From: Haberlea rhodopensis | Taxonomy: Eukaryota > Streptophyta > Magnoliopsida > Lamiales > Gesneriaceae | Direction of reading: 5' to 3' | NCBI GenBank assembly: GCA_907163345.1 | Contig: CAJQUN010000040.1 | Span: 4,464,001 to 4,528,000 of the forward strand | DNA: 64,000 nucleotides | Shown here: positions 44,156 through 54,672 of the stretch, one piece after another | Layout of the letters: each line of letters starts with the position of its first letter | Numbering within the stretch: the stretch's first letter is position 1 | Notes under the pieces: model-generated | Seen by the model: the letters and a program-made list of their open reading frames with translations, nothing else | Databases searched by the model: none | Told to the model about the DNA's origin: nothing | Program-made: the position numbers and the translations under genes

Positions 44156-45495
44156 AGACTTGATCGTCCTCGAGCAAGCAATGAAATCAAAATGTAGAGC
44201 TTATCATCAATACTTTAACAGAATTAACTTAACAACTCAGATGTAACAGCTCAGAAATCTCACTAACACATCAACAAGAGTTAATCCAAAAATCAACAAG
44301 AAGTGTTTTCTCCTATGCTAAGCAATATCTCGCAAAATTGGAACGTGTGTGTGTGCTATTGTCAATCTTGAGTTTCATATATATTTTTAAGATCAAATTC
44401 TGCTAGTAAACTCAAAGGCAAGATTACTATTAAGCACTCCATAAGTCTACTTTTCAAACACCTCTCCACTAATGTAATTATTCTCTAGACTTGGATCAGA
44501 AGGTCTTTTGAAGCTTATAATGACAGGCCTTTGGTATTTGGCTTCAAAGAAAAGATAGGATAATGCAAAGAAGAGAGTATAGGCATTTACAGTTCACATT
44601 TGTAGCACAACATTGAGCTTCTTTTCTCTTTTTTTTTTTTTTTTCTTTTCTTCTTTTATAGCCTTGGCCACTTTGGGTCTTATTTAATCACTTTTTCTCA
44701 AGGCTTTGTATCTATCTTTTTCTTTTCTCATTCATCCTTCTTTCAATAATAAGCTCATCCAAATGTAGCAATTAAAGTGCATCTAATGAGAACCATTATA
44801 CTCCCTTTGGGTAAGGATAATTTTTTTTTTTTTTTTAGGCTCATAAAGGTGGGTATAATGGGTTTGCAAAAAAAATGTTGAATGGGGGCTAATTTCCATT
44901 CTTATTCATTTAAGCTCAAAGAGGGACACTAGTGGTATATACAGACAAGGTATGCTCGAAAGGCTCAAACGTTCCAATGATCGCCTAAATCATATCCAAG
45001 TCAAGTTCATAATTATAAAATTTCGCCTCAAAGTGCTTTCAAATAGATTCTAGAGTGCTCTAAGATGCTCAAGACAAATCATAGTTAACAAAATTTTTCA
45101 CTTTCCTATATAAACTCCACTCAATCACGACTCAGACGTGCATCAAAATGTTCCTCAATTTTTTTGACATATTAACTTAACCCAAGATATTCACCAACAA
45201 GTCAAAAATTTTCAAAACTCTAATTGAGATGGAGATTATTTTCATCATGTATTACAGTTGCAAGTTTCATTCATGTATTTCTTAATGCATAACTCAATTT
45301 TCACCAACAAATAACTTTAATATGCTCAAGAACGACTTCGTACCACTCGCTAAAATATCATGCAATAAAAGTATTAGCAAGAGAACATCAGTACTCAGTA
45401 AAACCCCCCCCCCCCCCCAAACTTAGTATGTGCAGTGCACTCAATGTACAAAAACAATAAGTGCAGTAGCATAACACATACCTCGACGACGATCG
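44156..45495 (-). other. 3' non-coding region of F
   Basis: 1.34 kb between ORF3 and the polypurine tract, without an ORF. On the minus strand it shares blocks with E and G. A second polypurine-like motif, extended to a run of 15 G (C on the plus strand, 45404-45418), lies just after ORF3. Confidence 0.8.
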
Positions 45496-46623
45496 TCAGT
45501 GATCGTCGTCCTCATCTTCCCGCTCTGGTGGAGGGTCTGGGTAATATGGTTCGTGTGGCTGGTGTGGCTCGTATGGCTGGTAATGCTGGTATGGCTGGAA
45601 TGGCTGGACTGTAGGCTGGGGTGGGAATGGAATGTTCGGGAACCCCTGTGCCAAAGCGGAGTTCCATGCCACCTGATACTGCACGAACTCCATGTTTTGT
45701 TGATATAATTGTTGGTGGCCCCATCGGAGTTCATGTCGTATCTCCTGCAACTCATGATGGAGGGATTCCATCGTAATGGGAGTAGGCACTGTAGCAGCAG
45801 ATGATGATGGTCCAGGAAGGTGGCTGCTGCTAGGTCGTGATTGTGCCAACCGTCTGACTGTGGCTGGTGCAGGATGATCGACCACGAGTAATGCCTTCGG
45901 TGGAACGGCCTCTTCTGCGGAGTCCCAGACAACTTCCGCCTGCTGGCATAAAGTGGTGATCGTGGAGGGGCATGGCATACCAGTGGCCTCGACAAGACGT
46001 CCGAGATCGATCGTAAGTCCGGTAACTATGGCGTACACCAGTATAGCTCGGTCCTTTGTGACTTCCGATGTGTGGGTCGATGGCATGACCCGAGCTACTA
46101 TAAATAAAAACCAAGCCTTGGGCTCCTCCTTCAGATCTGATATCAGTACAAGCTGTGGCTTTCCCTCGGCGTTCAGTCGCCACTGTGTTCCCTCTATACA
46201 TATGGTTGACAAAATTGCATCCAAGTCGACATGATTCCGGCAATAAATGGCATAGTCATCCTCCGGGATGTTGGGCATGTTATATAGTGCATTGATAGCC
46301 TGTGAAGCAAAGAGAACTGGTTGCTGCCGTACTGAGGCAACGTTGGCTTCAATTTGGTGTTGTGCCCGGAGGTTGGAGTAGAACTCCCGGACTAAAGGAA
46401 CCACCGCATCTTGTGGTTGGCGAACAAAAGAGTACCAATCTCGCCGGAGTGCCTCTTGGATCACAGCACAGCCAAGCTTGCTCGTGTCCATTCCCCGTTC
46501 CCGTATCACATTTTTCTTCCGGTACACTGCATAAAACTTTGCAGCTGCATTACTAATGAACTTGGAGGAGTCAAACTCCTCAGGAGCGGGAACTGCCTGC
46601 TTTGGCTTGCGCTTCGGTGCCAT
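45496..46623 (-). CDS. ORF3 of Athila-type element F (plant transposon protein)
   Basis: The open frame reaches 46704, but MAPKRKPKQAVP at 46623 is the likely start, because the 27 upstream codons are a hydrophobic leader without match in G. It gives 375 residues. It has a basic N-terminus, then a globular domain of about 230 residues (KNVIRERGMD, DAVVPLVREFYSNLRA, ARVMPSTHTSEVTKDRAILVYA) shared with the G protein. A Gln/His-rich helical part follows, then a Pro/Tyr-rich tail ending in acidic REDEDDDH. It sits after pol, where Athila elements carry an env-like gene, but no signal peptide or membrane anchor is seen after the chosen start. Function unknown. It appears intact. Confidence 0.8.
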   Translation of the reverse strand: MAPKRKPKQAVPAPEEFDSSKFISNAAAKFYAVYRKKNVIRERGMDTSKLGCAVIQEALRRDWYSFVRQPQDAVVPLVREFYSNLRAQHQIEANVASVRQQPVLFASQAINALYNMPNIPEDDYAIYCRNHVDLDAILSTICIEGTQWRLNAEGKPQLVLISDLKEEPKAWFLFIVARVMPSTHTSEVTKDRAILVYAIVTGLTIDLGRLVEATGMPCPSTITTLCQQAEVVWDSAEEAVPPKALLVVDHPAPATVRRLAQSRPSSSHLPGPSSSAATVPTPITMESLHHELQEIRHELRWGHQQLYQQNMEFVQYQVAWNSALAQGFPNIPFPPQPTVQPFQPYQHYQPYEPHQPHEPYYPDPPPEREDEDDDH

Positions 46624-46754
46624 CCCTAGAATCAAAGATACCAACACCACTACCAACCAATACAATAGATAGAGCAAGCACAAATCCTCCAACCACCTAT
46701 CCAAGTTAGGTGACTAACCCAACCACACAATAATCCACAAGGAGCTCTTCAATT

Positions 46755-46768
46755 CTCCCCCAAACTTA
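46755..46768 (-). other. Extra polypurine-like motif upstream of ORF3 in F
   Basis: AAGTTTGGGGGAG on the minus strand, a copy of the 3' polypurine tract, about 130 bp before the ORF3 start. It is the third copy in F, with 45404-45424 and 44142-44155. Confidence 0.7.
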
Positions 46769-47541
46769 GTATTATCATACAATTCCAACTTCACCAACTT
46801 ACAATTCAAAATATTGAGAACTTGACACCCCAACACTTAATTATCAATCAATTCATGGACCATGTATAGCAAAGCCAAAATACCTCAACAATTTTCGAAA
46901 ATTTGGTAGTGATAGTCCTTAGCTGTCCATAGCTTCAAATTGGAGTGGAGGGTGCTCAAAAACTCCTTGTCTCTTGCTAATTCCTGTGAAAGATTGAGGC
47001 TTGATGTTATGTATCGAAAATCTTGAAGAAAAGTGAAGGATTGAGGATGGATTGGAAAAATTGTTGAGGAAAATTGGGGAATTTGGGGGAGGGTTCGAGT
47101 TTGAGTGTGTGTAGTGTGTGAGAAAAATTGATTCTGATATTAAAAAAACGAAATTGGGGACCTCGCGATCGATCGTGAGTTCTTGCCGACCGATCGCGAG
47201 AGTATCCTGGAATGGGGCTATCGATCTCGAGTTATGGAGATCGATCGCTGATTTTAAAATTATTTTTTTTTTCTTTTTCTGGACTTGGCGATCGATCGCG
47301 ATGGTATGGCGATCGATCGCCAAAACACACTGTCCGAATTTTATTTTTTTTGAATCAACATTCTTGCTCTCGAGATTCGCTCTTCTCCACCCACTCTGCA
47401 AAAATTGACACACGGAGTCAATCCTTGAAACAAAATTTCAAACCAAACAAATACTAACTAAAAATAATAAAAACAAGGTAAAGGGAGGAAAATGGCGTTC
47501 TTAATTTATAGTCCCAAGCTGGACTTATTACCAACATCAAT
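46769..47541 (-). other. Leader between pol and ORF3 in F
   Basis: About 770 bp with no gene. Just after the pol stop lies the 29-bp block shared with E and G (47497-47525). Three paired CGATCGATCG-type hairpins follow at 47166-47319. Overlapping short ORFs here (46919-47413) look like chance frames through the palindromes. Confidence 0.75.
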
Positions 47542-48462
47542 TTAGGAGTCAAAATGGACAACAGTAGGCGGACTGAAATCATGTCCATGATAGTGCTTCA
47601 GCCGCTGTCCATTGACTGTGAATGTGCCTTTCGTTGGATCGTTGATCTCGATCGCTCCGGATGGAAATACCTTTGTGATAGTGAATGGTCCTTGCCATCG
47701 AGACTTCAACTTACCCGGAAAGAGTCTCAATCTGGAGTTAAAAAGCAGGACCAAATCCTCTTCCTTGAAATCACGCTGGCTAAGCTTAGCATCATGCCAT
47801 TTTTTTGTTTTATCTTTATAGATCTTGGCATTCTCATAGGCTTGGTTTCTAAACTCATCCATTTCATTTAAGTGTAGGAGTCGTTTTTCACCTGCAACAG
47901 TTAAATCAAAATTCAGATTTTTTATTGCCCAGAATGCCTTGTGTTCTAGCTCGACAGGAAGATGACATGCTTTTCCAAAAACTAACCTATATGGTGATGT
48001 ACCAATAGGTGTTTTAAATGCCGTCCTATATGCCCATAAAGCATCATCTAACCTCAATGACCAATCTTTTCTAGACGTATTGACCGATTTTTCCAAAATC
48101 TGTTTCACTTCTCTATTAGAAACCTCTACTTGTCCACATGTTTGTGGGTGGTAAGGTGTTGCAACCTTGTGGGTGACACCATATTTGCTCAAAAGTTTTT
48201 CAAAGAGTTTATTGCAAAAATGTGACCCACCGTCACTAATGATTGCTCGAGGAGTGCCAAATCGAGTAAAAATGTTCTTTTTCAAAAATTTTACTACCAC
48301 TCTAGCATCATTAGTGCGTGAAGCTTCAGCCTCAACCCATTTTGAAACGTAGTCCACAGCGACAAGTATGTAATAATTAGAACATGAAACTGGAAATGGT
48401 CCCATAAAATCTATGCCCCAAACATCAAATAAATCGCATTCAAGCATATTGTTTAAAGGCAT
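47542..48462 (-). pseudogene. Athila-type integrase core and C-terminus of F (frameshifted from pol)
   Basis: 306 codons. The integrase catalytic triad is visible: Asp in WGIDFMGPF (about 18), Asp in ISDGGSHF (about 77), Glu in GQVEVSNREVKQ (about 113). The C-terminal part has the VLLFNSRLRLFPGKLKSRW segment and ends HDFSPPTVVHFDS. The reading frame is offset from the zinc-finger part encoded just upstream (ending 48453). The overlap suggests loss of a single base, so no continuous integrase is made without frameshifting. The integrase inserts cDNA into the genome. Confidence 0.9.
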
Positions 48463-51215
48463 TCATGTCTCCTAGAAATGTTGCCCGTTCTTTGGCATTT
48501 ATCACAAGTGGATACATACCTGTATGCATCTTTAAACAAGGTAGGCCAGTAAAAACCCGATTCAAGTACCTTGGCAGCAGTTTTTGTTGGACCCATGTGG
48601 CCTCCTACCTCTCGGTCATGACAGTGGCTCATAATAGATGCCATCTCCTCCTCCGGTACACATCTCCTGATCATGTTGTCTGCACAAACTTTAAACAACA
48701 ATGGATCCTCCCACATGTAGTGTTTAACATCAGATAAGAATTTCTTCTTCTGATAGAAGGTCATTTGTGGGAGGATACCACTAACCAGATAATTTGCAAA
48801 ATCGGCATACCATGGTAGTGCAAGAACTTGGAACAGCTGTTCATCAGGAAATTTTTCATTGATTTCTTCCAGGTCATTATCATGTTTTTCCACCATATTA
48901 TCAATCCTAGATAAATGGTCCGCTACGACATTCTCAACACCCCTCTTATCTTTAATTTCTAAATCAAATTCTTGCAATAGGAGAATCCATCGGATTAAAC
49001 GTGGTTTAGCATCTTTTTTAGCAAGAAGATATTTAAGTGCCGAGTGATCAGTGTACACAATTACTTTGGATAGACAGAGATAAGAGTGAAATTTATCAAA
49101 TGCAAATACTACTGCTAGCAGTTCTTTCTCAGTGGTGGCATAGTTTTGTTGTGCCTCATTCAAAGTTCTACTAGCATAGTAAATAGTATGAAATACCTTA
49201 TTCCGTCTTTGTCCCAATACTGCTCCGACAACTGTGTCACTAGCATCACACATCAACTCAAATGGTGTATCCCAATCCGGTGCTACCAACACAGGTGCTG
49301 TTATTAACTTCTCCTTTAATGTCTCGAATGCCTGCATACAATCAGGATTAAAATCAAAAGGTGCATCTTTAGTCAGTAAATGGGAGAGTGGTTTTGAAAT
49401 TTTTGAAAAATCTTTAATAAATCTCCTATAGAAGCCTGCATGGCCTAGGAAGCTTCGAACCCCCTTCACTGATACTGGTGGAGGTAGTTCCTGTATCACC
49501 TGGATCTTTGCTCGGTCCACCTCCATACCCTTGTGGGATATTTTGTGTCCCAAGACTATTCCCTCTTGTACCATGAAGTGGCATTTCTCCCAATTTAGTA
49601 TCAAATTCGTCTCTTCACACCTTGTCAATACTAAGTCAAGATTATTTAAGCAAGCATCAAAAGAATCCCCAAAGACAGAAAAGTCATCCATAAAGACCTC
49701 TAGGAATTTTTCAACCATATCATGAAAAATAGACATCATACATCTTTGAAACGTTGCAGGCGCATTACACAATCCAAATGGCATTCTCCTAAAAGCAAAT
49801 GTACCATAAGGACAAGTGAAGGTAGTCTTCTCTTGGTCCTCAGGTGCAATAGCTATTTGATTATACCCAGAATAGCCATCTAGAAAAAAGAAATCATACC
49901 CTGCTAGACGCTCTATCATTTGGTCAATGAATGGAAGGGGAAAATGGTCTTTACGGGTGGCGTCATTTAACTTTCTATAATCAATGCAGACGCGCCAACC
50001 TGTGACTGTTCTAGTAGGGATCAATTCATTGTTCTCATTTTTAACGACAGTCATACCTCCTTTCTTGGGTACACATTGCACAGGACTAACCCATGCACTA
50101 TCAGAAATGGGATAGATAATACCTGCATCCAGCAGTTTGATGACCTCATTCTTCACCACTTCTTGCATCTTTGGGTTTAACCTGCGTTGTGGTTGAACCA
50201 CGGGTTTGTAAGCATCTTCCATTAAGATCTTATGCATACATGTTGATGGGCTTATCCCTCTTATGTCCGCTACTTTCCACCCGAATGCTTTCTTATGCTC
50301 CCTCAAAATCCTAAGTAGTTTGTCTTCGTTTATACCTGTCAAAGATGAAGAGACAATTACAGGCAATGACTCATTACAATCTAAATAAACATACTTGAGA
50401 TGAGGAGGGAGGGTTTTGAGTTCAAGAGTTGGTGGTTCTTCAATGGAGGGCTTTTGTGGCTTCATGTCCCTTTCACCCAACTCGCCTAGGTTGTTCCGCA
50501 CACGCCTATTATGGGGAATATTGGCGTTCAAATAAACAACAGTCTCTTTCAACTCGACGGTCTCGCCCAGCTTTTCAATGTCCTCTACCAAGCATGCTTC
50601 CAATTCATCCTTGTGTGTTCCTTTAAACACATTAGCAGATAACACATCAATAATATCAACACTAAAACACATATGCTCATCATGTGGGTGTTTTAAAGCT
50701 TTAAAAACGTTGAAAGTGACTTGATCCTCCCCTACACGGAGGATCAACTTCCCTTGTTGGACATCTATAAGTGCCTTTCCAGTAGCAAGGAATGTTCTTC
50801 CTAAGATCAGTGGCGTGTCAGCATCTTCTTCCATATCCAACACAAGGAAGTCTGCCGGGAAGATGAATTTATCGACCTTCACTAGGACATCCTCTATGAT
50901 TCCTCGTGGGTATGTCACAGACCTATCTGCCAATTGCAAAGAAACCGTGGTCGGTTTTGGCTCACCAAGTCCTAACTTCCTGAAAATTGACAAAGGCATA
51001 AGATTAATACTCGCACCTAAATCACATAAAGATTTTGTAAATGAAATAGACCCAATTGTGCAAGGTATAGAAAAACTCCCTGGATCTTTCAACTTAGGAG
51101 GCAGTTTGTTTTGGACAACGGCAGAACACTCCTCAGTTAATTTAATCGTCTCATGCTCACCCAATTTCCTCTTATTCGACAGAATATCTTTCAAAAACTT
51201 AGCGTAGCTAGGCAT
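48453..51215 (-). pseudogene. Athila-type pol of F: protease, reverse transcriptase, RNase H, integrase zinc finger
   Basis: A 920-codon open frame. Protease has catalytic Asp in SLCDLGASINLMPL (about 65). Reverse transcriptase spans about 340-560, with RVCIDYRKLNDATRKDHFPL, MPFGLCNAPATFQRCM and active-site FMDD at about 508-511. RNase H spans about 650-770, with MCDASD, TEKELLAVVFAF, YTDHSALKYL and VADHLSR. The integrase HHCC finger has His near 864 and 873 and Cys at about 904 and 907. The frame then shifts at the integrase core. On the 5' side, homology extends above the first Met in this frame but meets a stop, because of a small deletion at the gag junction. Enzymes up to the zinc finger look undamaged. 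Confidence 0.93.
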
Positions 51216-51228
51216 TTGAAGTAAAGCA

Positions 51229-52794
51229 TCAGCAAATGGAATATTTATTTGTAATTTCTAAGAACTTAGCAAAACTAGCATCTACCTTTGCCCTTTTCAA
51301 TGCAGCAGGAAATGGGGGAGGGATTTGTACCTTCTTGGGTGGTGCGATAGGTGCAGTAGTAGGAGTAGACTCACCATTTTCACGTGTCTGAATGTCATTC
51401 TCACCTTTCAACTCAACTACGTGCTCATCGTCCCGATCTTCAGTTTGTGATCCAATTTCTTTTCCACTCCTCAATGAGATCGCCTTGGCTTGCTCTCGGG
51501 GGTTCTTTTCCGTATCACTTGGTAAGCTTCCTGGTGCTCTTCCCGCTAACATATTTGCCATTTGCCCCATTTGAGTTTCCAAGTTCTTAATTGATGCATC
51601 TTGATTTTGCATCCTATTCTCCGTCATCGTCATGAACTTAGTTAGCAACTCTTCCATACTTGGCTTTGGTGGATAACCCGGTGGAGGTTGTGGATTCAAG
51701 ACATTCTTCTGGTTGGACCAAGAGAAGTTCGGATGATTCCTCCACGGTTGGTTATAGTTGTTGGAGTATGAATTACCCTGTGGTGGTCGATTTCCTACAA
51801 AATTGGCTTGTTCATTAGATAGCATAAAAGGGTTACCTGCCTGACATTCCGTGCTTGGATGGTTGCCTCCACATAAATCGCACGTGATCACTTGAGCTTG
51901 CATGGCTGTCATGCTCAAACTGTCCATCTTCTTGTTCAAAGCCTCCAATTGAGCTTGTATTGATGTCACTTCGTCCACTTGATGCATCCCAATTGGTCTT
52001 TTGGGCACATTCCTTTCGGACTGCCACTGGTAACTGTTGGATGCCATCTCTTCCAAGAGTGTGTAAGCTTCCTCAGGTGACTTTCTCATAATGGTACCTC
52101 CTGCGGCTGCATCAATCATAGATCTATTAGCAGAAAATAAACCATTGTAAAATGTTTGTACCTGAAGCCAAATAGGAAGGCCATGATGTGGGCATCTTCG
52201 AAGTAGATCCTTGAAGCGCTCCCAAGCTTCATACAGTGTCTCCGGATCATGTTGCATGAATGTTGTGATATCATTGCGCATCTTAGCTGTCTTGGAAGGA
52301 GGAAAGTATTTTGATATGAATGCTTGAGCCATCCCCTCCCAAGTAGTGATCGATCCTGCAGGCAATGAATTTAACCAACTCTTAACTTTATCATTTAAGG
52401 AAAAGGGAAAGAGTCGTAACCTGATGGCGTCGTCGCTGACGCCATTGTGCTTGAATGTGTCGCATATCTCCAAAAAGTTGGAGATGTGAGCATTAGGATC
52501 ATCAGTATGCGATCCTCCGAATTGCACAGAATGTTGAATCATCTGAATTATGGCAGGCTTGATCTCGAAGTTATTAGCCTGAATCCTTGGTCTAGTGATG
52601 CTAGACATGGTGCCTTGAAAAGATGGTTGTGCATAGTCCATCATGGACCTTGTAATTGGCTCTTCATCATTGTGTTGTTCACCATTCCCTCGATTATTCT
52701 CAGCCATCTCTCTAGTTTCTTTCCGAAGTCTTCTGCAAGTTCGCTCAATCTCTAAGTCAAGTGGCTCTAATATAGGTCTGTCACTTCGTAGCAT
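51229..52794 (-). pseudogene. Athila-type gag of F, frame-broken before protease
   Basis: 521 codons, starting MLRSDRPILEPLDLEIERTC, which parallels the start of the G gag (MHRREEPFLELFDPEIERT). The gag core is complete, and the zinc knuckle CDLCGGNHPSTEC (about 305-317) has the form C-x2-C-x3-H-x4-C. The frame ends in a few unrelated residues at 51229, while the protease frame takes over at once in another register; roughly ten bases seem lost at the junction. In related elements gag and pol form one frame, so this is probably a disabling lesion. Confidence 0.9.
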
Positions 52795-52931
52795 GCACTA
52801 CAAAGATAACTCCCTGCAAAATTCAACACAACGAAGGAACAACAGTGGTGAAATCGTGTAAACCGTCGTAAAAGTAAAAAATAAAAAAAATATTATGGCT
52901 AAATTATAGTCAACTAATCTCCTATGATATT
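52795..52931 (-). other. 5' leader of F between gag and the G insertion
   Basis: A short A/T-rich leader. On the minus strand it holds ATCATAGGAGATTAGTTGAC, the leader motif that follows the primer site in E and G (ATCAGACGAGATTAGTTGAC in E). ATATT at 52927-52931 is the left target duplication of G. Confidence 0.8.
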
Positions 52932-54482
52932 TGATAGGCTTAGATTTTGAGTGATTTTAACTGTAATTTCTTCCCATTTTCCGTACTTTTTCCTGGATGA
53001 TATTATGCTTTTTGGTGTTTATTCGTTTGTTTCAGGAAATTAGACCGGAAGTGGAAGAAATGAGCTTACATGAAGATAACGGGCGAAATTGAGGCATAAA
53101 AGATGAGAAAATGAAGAAGATGATTTCTTGAGATCTCGATCGATCGAGATTTATTCTCGATCGATCGAGCCAGCCAGAAGCGAGAGTCAGAATTTTTGAA
53201 GTCTCGATCGATCGGTGGAAATATCGATCGATCGAGCAAGGCAGTAACCTCGGAGCTGAAATTTTCAAATTCTCGATCGATCGGTGGAAATTCCCGATCG
53301 ATCGAGCGAGGCAGTAAGTTCCAAAAGCTGGCGTGAACAGTGCACCGATCGATCGGTGAAATTCTCGATCGATCGAGACGCGAGATCTGAAGATTTTATT
53401 TTCCTTTTTTATCGTGATTCTGGAGGGCTATTAAGGGGGATTTTCTTCTACACAAGGAGGACGAAATTTTACAGAGAATATCAGACTTTTTAGGTCAAGA
53501 GCAGCCGCCCTAGCCGCCGCCCAAGGAGATCCAATCTCCGTTCTTCGTCCAAAGTCGAGCCTATCCGTTCCGGAGTGCAAGGAAGGAACAAGAGAAGAAA
53601 TCACGGTGCAACGCACGGATTCATCCATCGTTTATCGTATTTCTGAACTTTAGTTTATTTGATTTTCATTTTCATTTGTTGTTTTTGAGGTCGAGAGACA
53701 AGAAAACTCATCTGTATTTGATTTGAATTGAATTTGGTTTATATTATTGAAGTTTTAGTTCGTTGTGTTTAATTTATTGATTCATTGGTATTTGAGCGTA
53801 TTGATTTTTATTGTTCATAGATTAATTGCTTGTGTAGATCAAAGTCTAGCTAGCTTTGATTGAATTTGAGAGTTACAACCGAGATCGAGAGATAACGTTG
53901 TAACACGCTCCATTAATTTATGATGTATGTCACGATTGAGATCGAGAGATGATATCGCATGCGTGAGAACTTGAAATCGAAAGATTTAGAGTTAATAGGT
54001 TTTGATGATTTAAGCAACTTTGAATTAGTAAATAGGTGCACGAGAGTGACTTATTCTAATTTATTGTTAGTTTCGTTACAGCTCGAGAGAGTGTATCGAA
54101 TAATAGTGAAAACCTTTCACCTTTAAAATCAATTGAGTGATAATTTGAGAATTCCGTTGAATCAGTAGAGATAATATAATTGAACGACGAGTTTGGTAAT
54201 TTTCTCGAGTGACTTACCTTCGCATTTCCGGAACCATTTTATTCTTTGTTTTTTAGTTTAATCTTTATTCTTTAGTTTCATCTAGCTTTAGTTAATCAAA
54301 CTCCTTTAATCGTAGGCTAAATATAATTTGATTGATCTTATTTGGTACTTATACATTAGTCCCTGTGGATTCGACAACCTTTACTAAATTTTCACTATAC
54401 TAAAACTTGACACCGTGCACTTGCGGTAGAATCGCTTCAACCCATTCTTTGAAATATCTTTTGTTAAAAAATTAAGCGGTCA
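52932..54482 (+). repeat. 5' LTR of G (1551 bp)
   Basis: TGATAGGC...GCGGTCA. It contains eight CGATCGATCG palindromes in four pairs (53137-53375). Confidence 0.95.
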
Positions 54483-54488
54483 AGTTTT

Positions 54489-54506
54489 TGGCGCCGTTGC
54501 CGGGGA
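54489..54506 (+). other. Primer binding site of G (tRNA-Asp type)
   Basis: TGGCGCCGTTGCCGGGGA, 18 bases complementary to the 3' end of plant tRNA-Asp, six bases after the LTR. This is the Athila-type primer site. Confidence 0.94.
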
Positions 54507-54672
54507 CTAATCTGTATAATATCATACGAGATTAGTTAATTGTAATTTAGCCAATTCTTTTATTATTGCATTTTTATTATCCTTGTTTTCTTTTGTTGAT
54601 CTTTGTGAATAACTTTGTGCATTTTTGTTGTCTCCTTTTGTCTATTTTGTACAGGAATCAGTTCTTTAGTGC

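Noticed and set aside
45441..45995. 184-codon and other long antisense or shifted ORFs opposite ORF3 of F
   Set aside because: They overlap the better supported ORF3 and owe their length to its biased codon composition; Ser/His-rich with no homology features.
53137..53375. The regular palindromes with variable spacers recall a CRISPR array
   Set aside because: Spacing within pairs is constant but spacers between pairs are only roughly regular, the repeat is a 10-bp palindrome, it sits in plant LTRs, and no cas genes exist.
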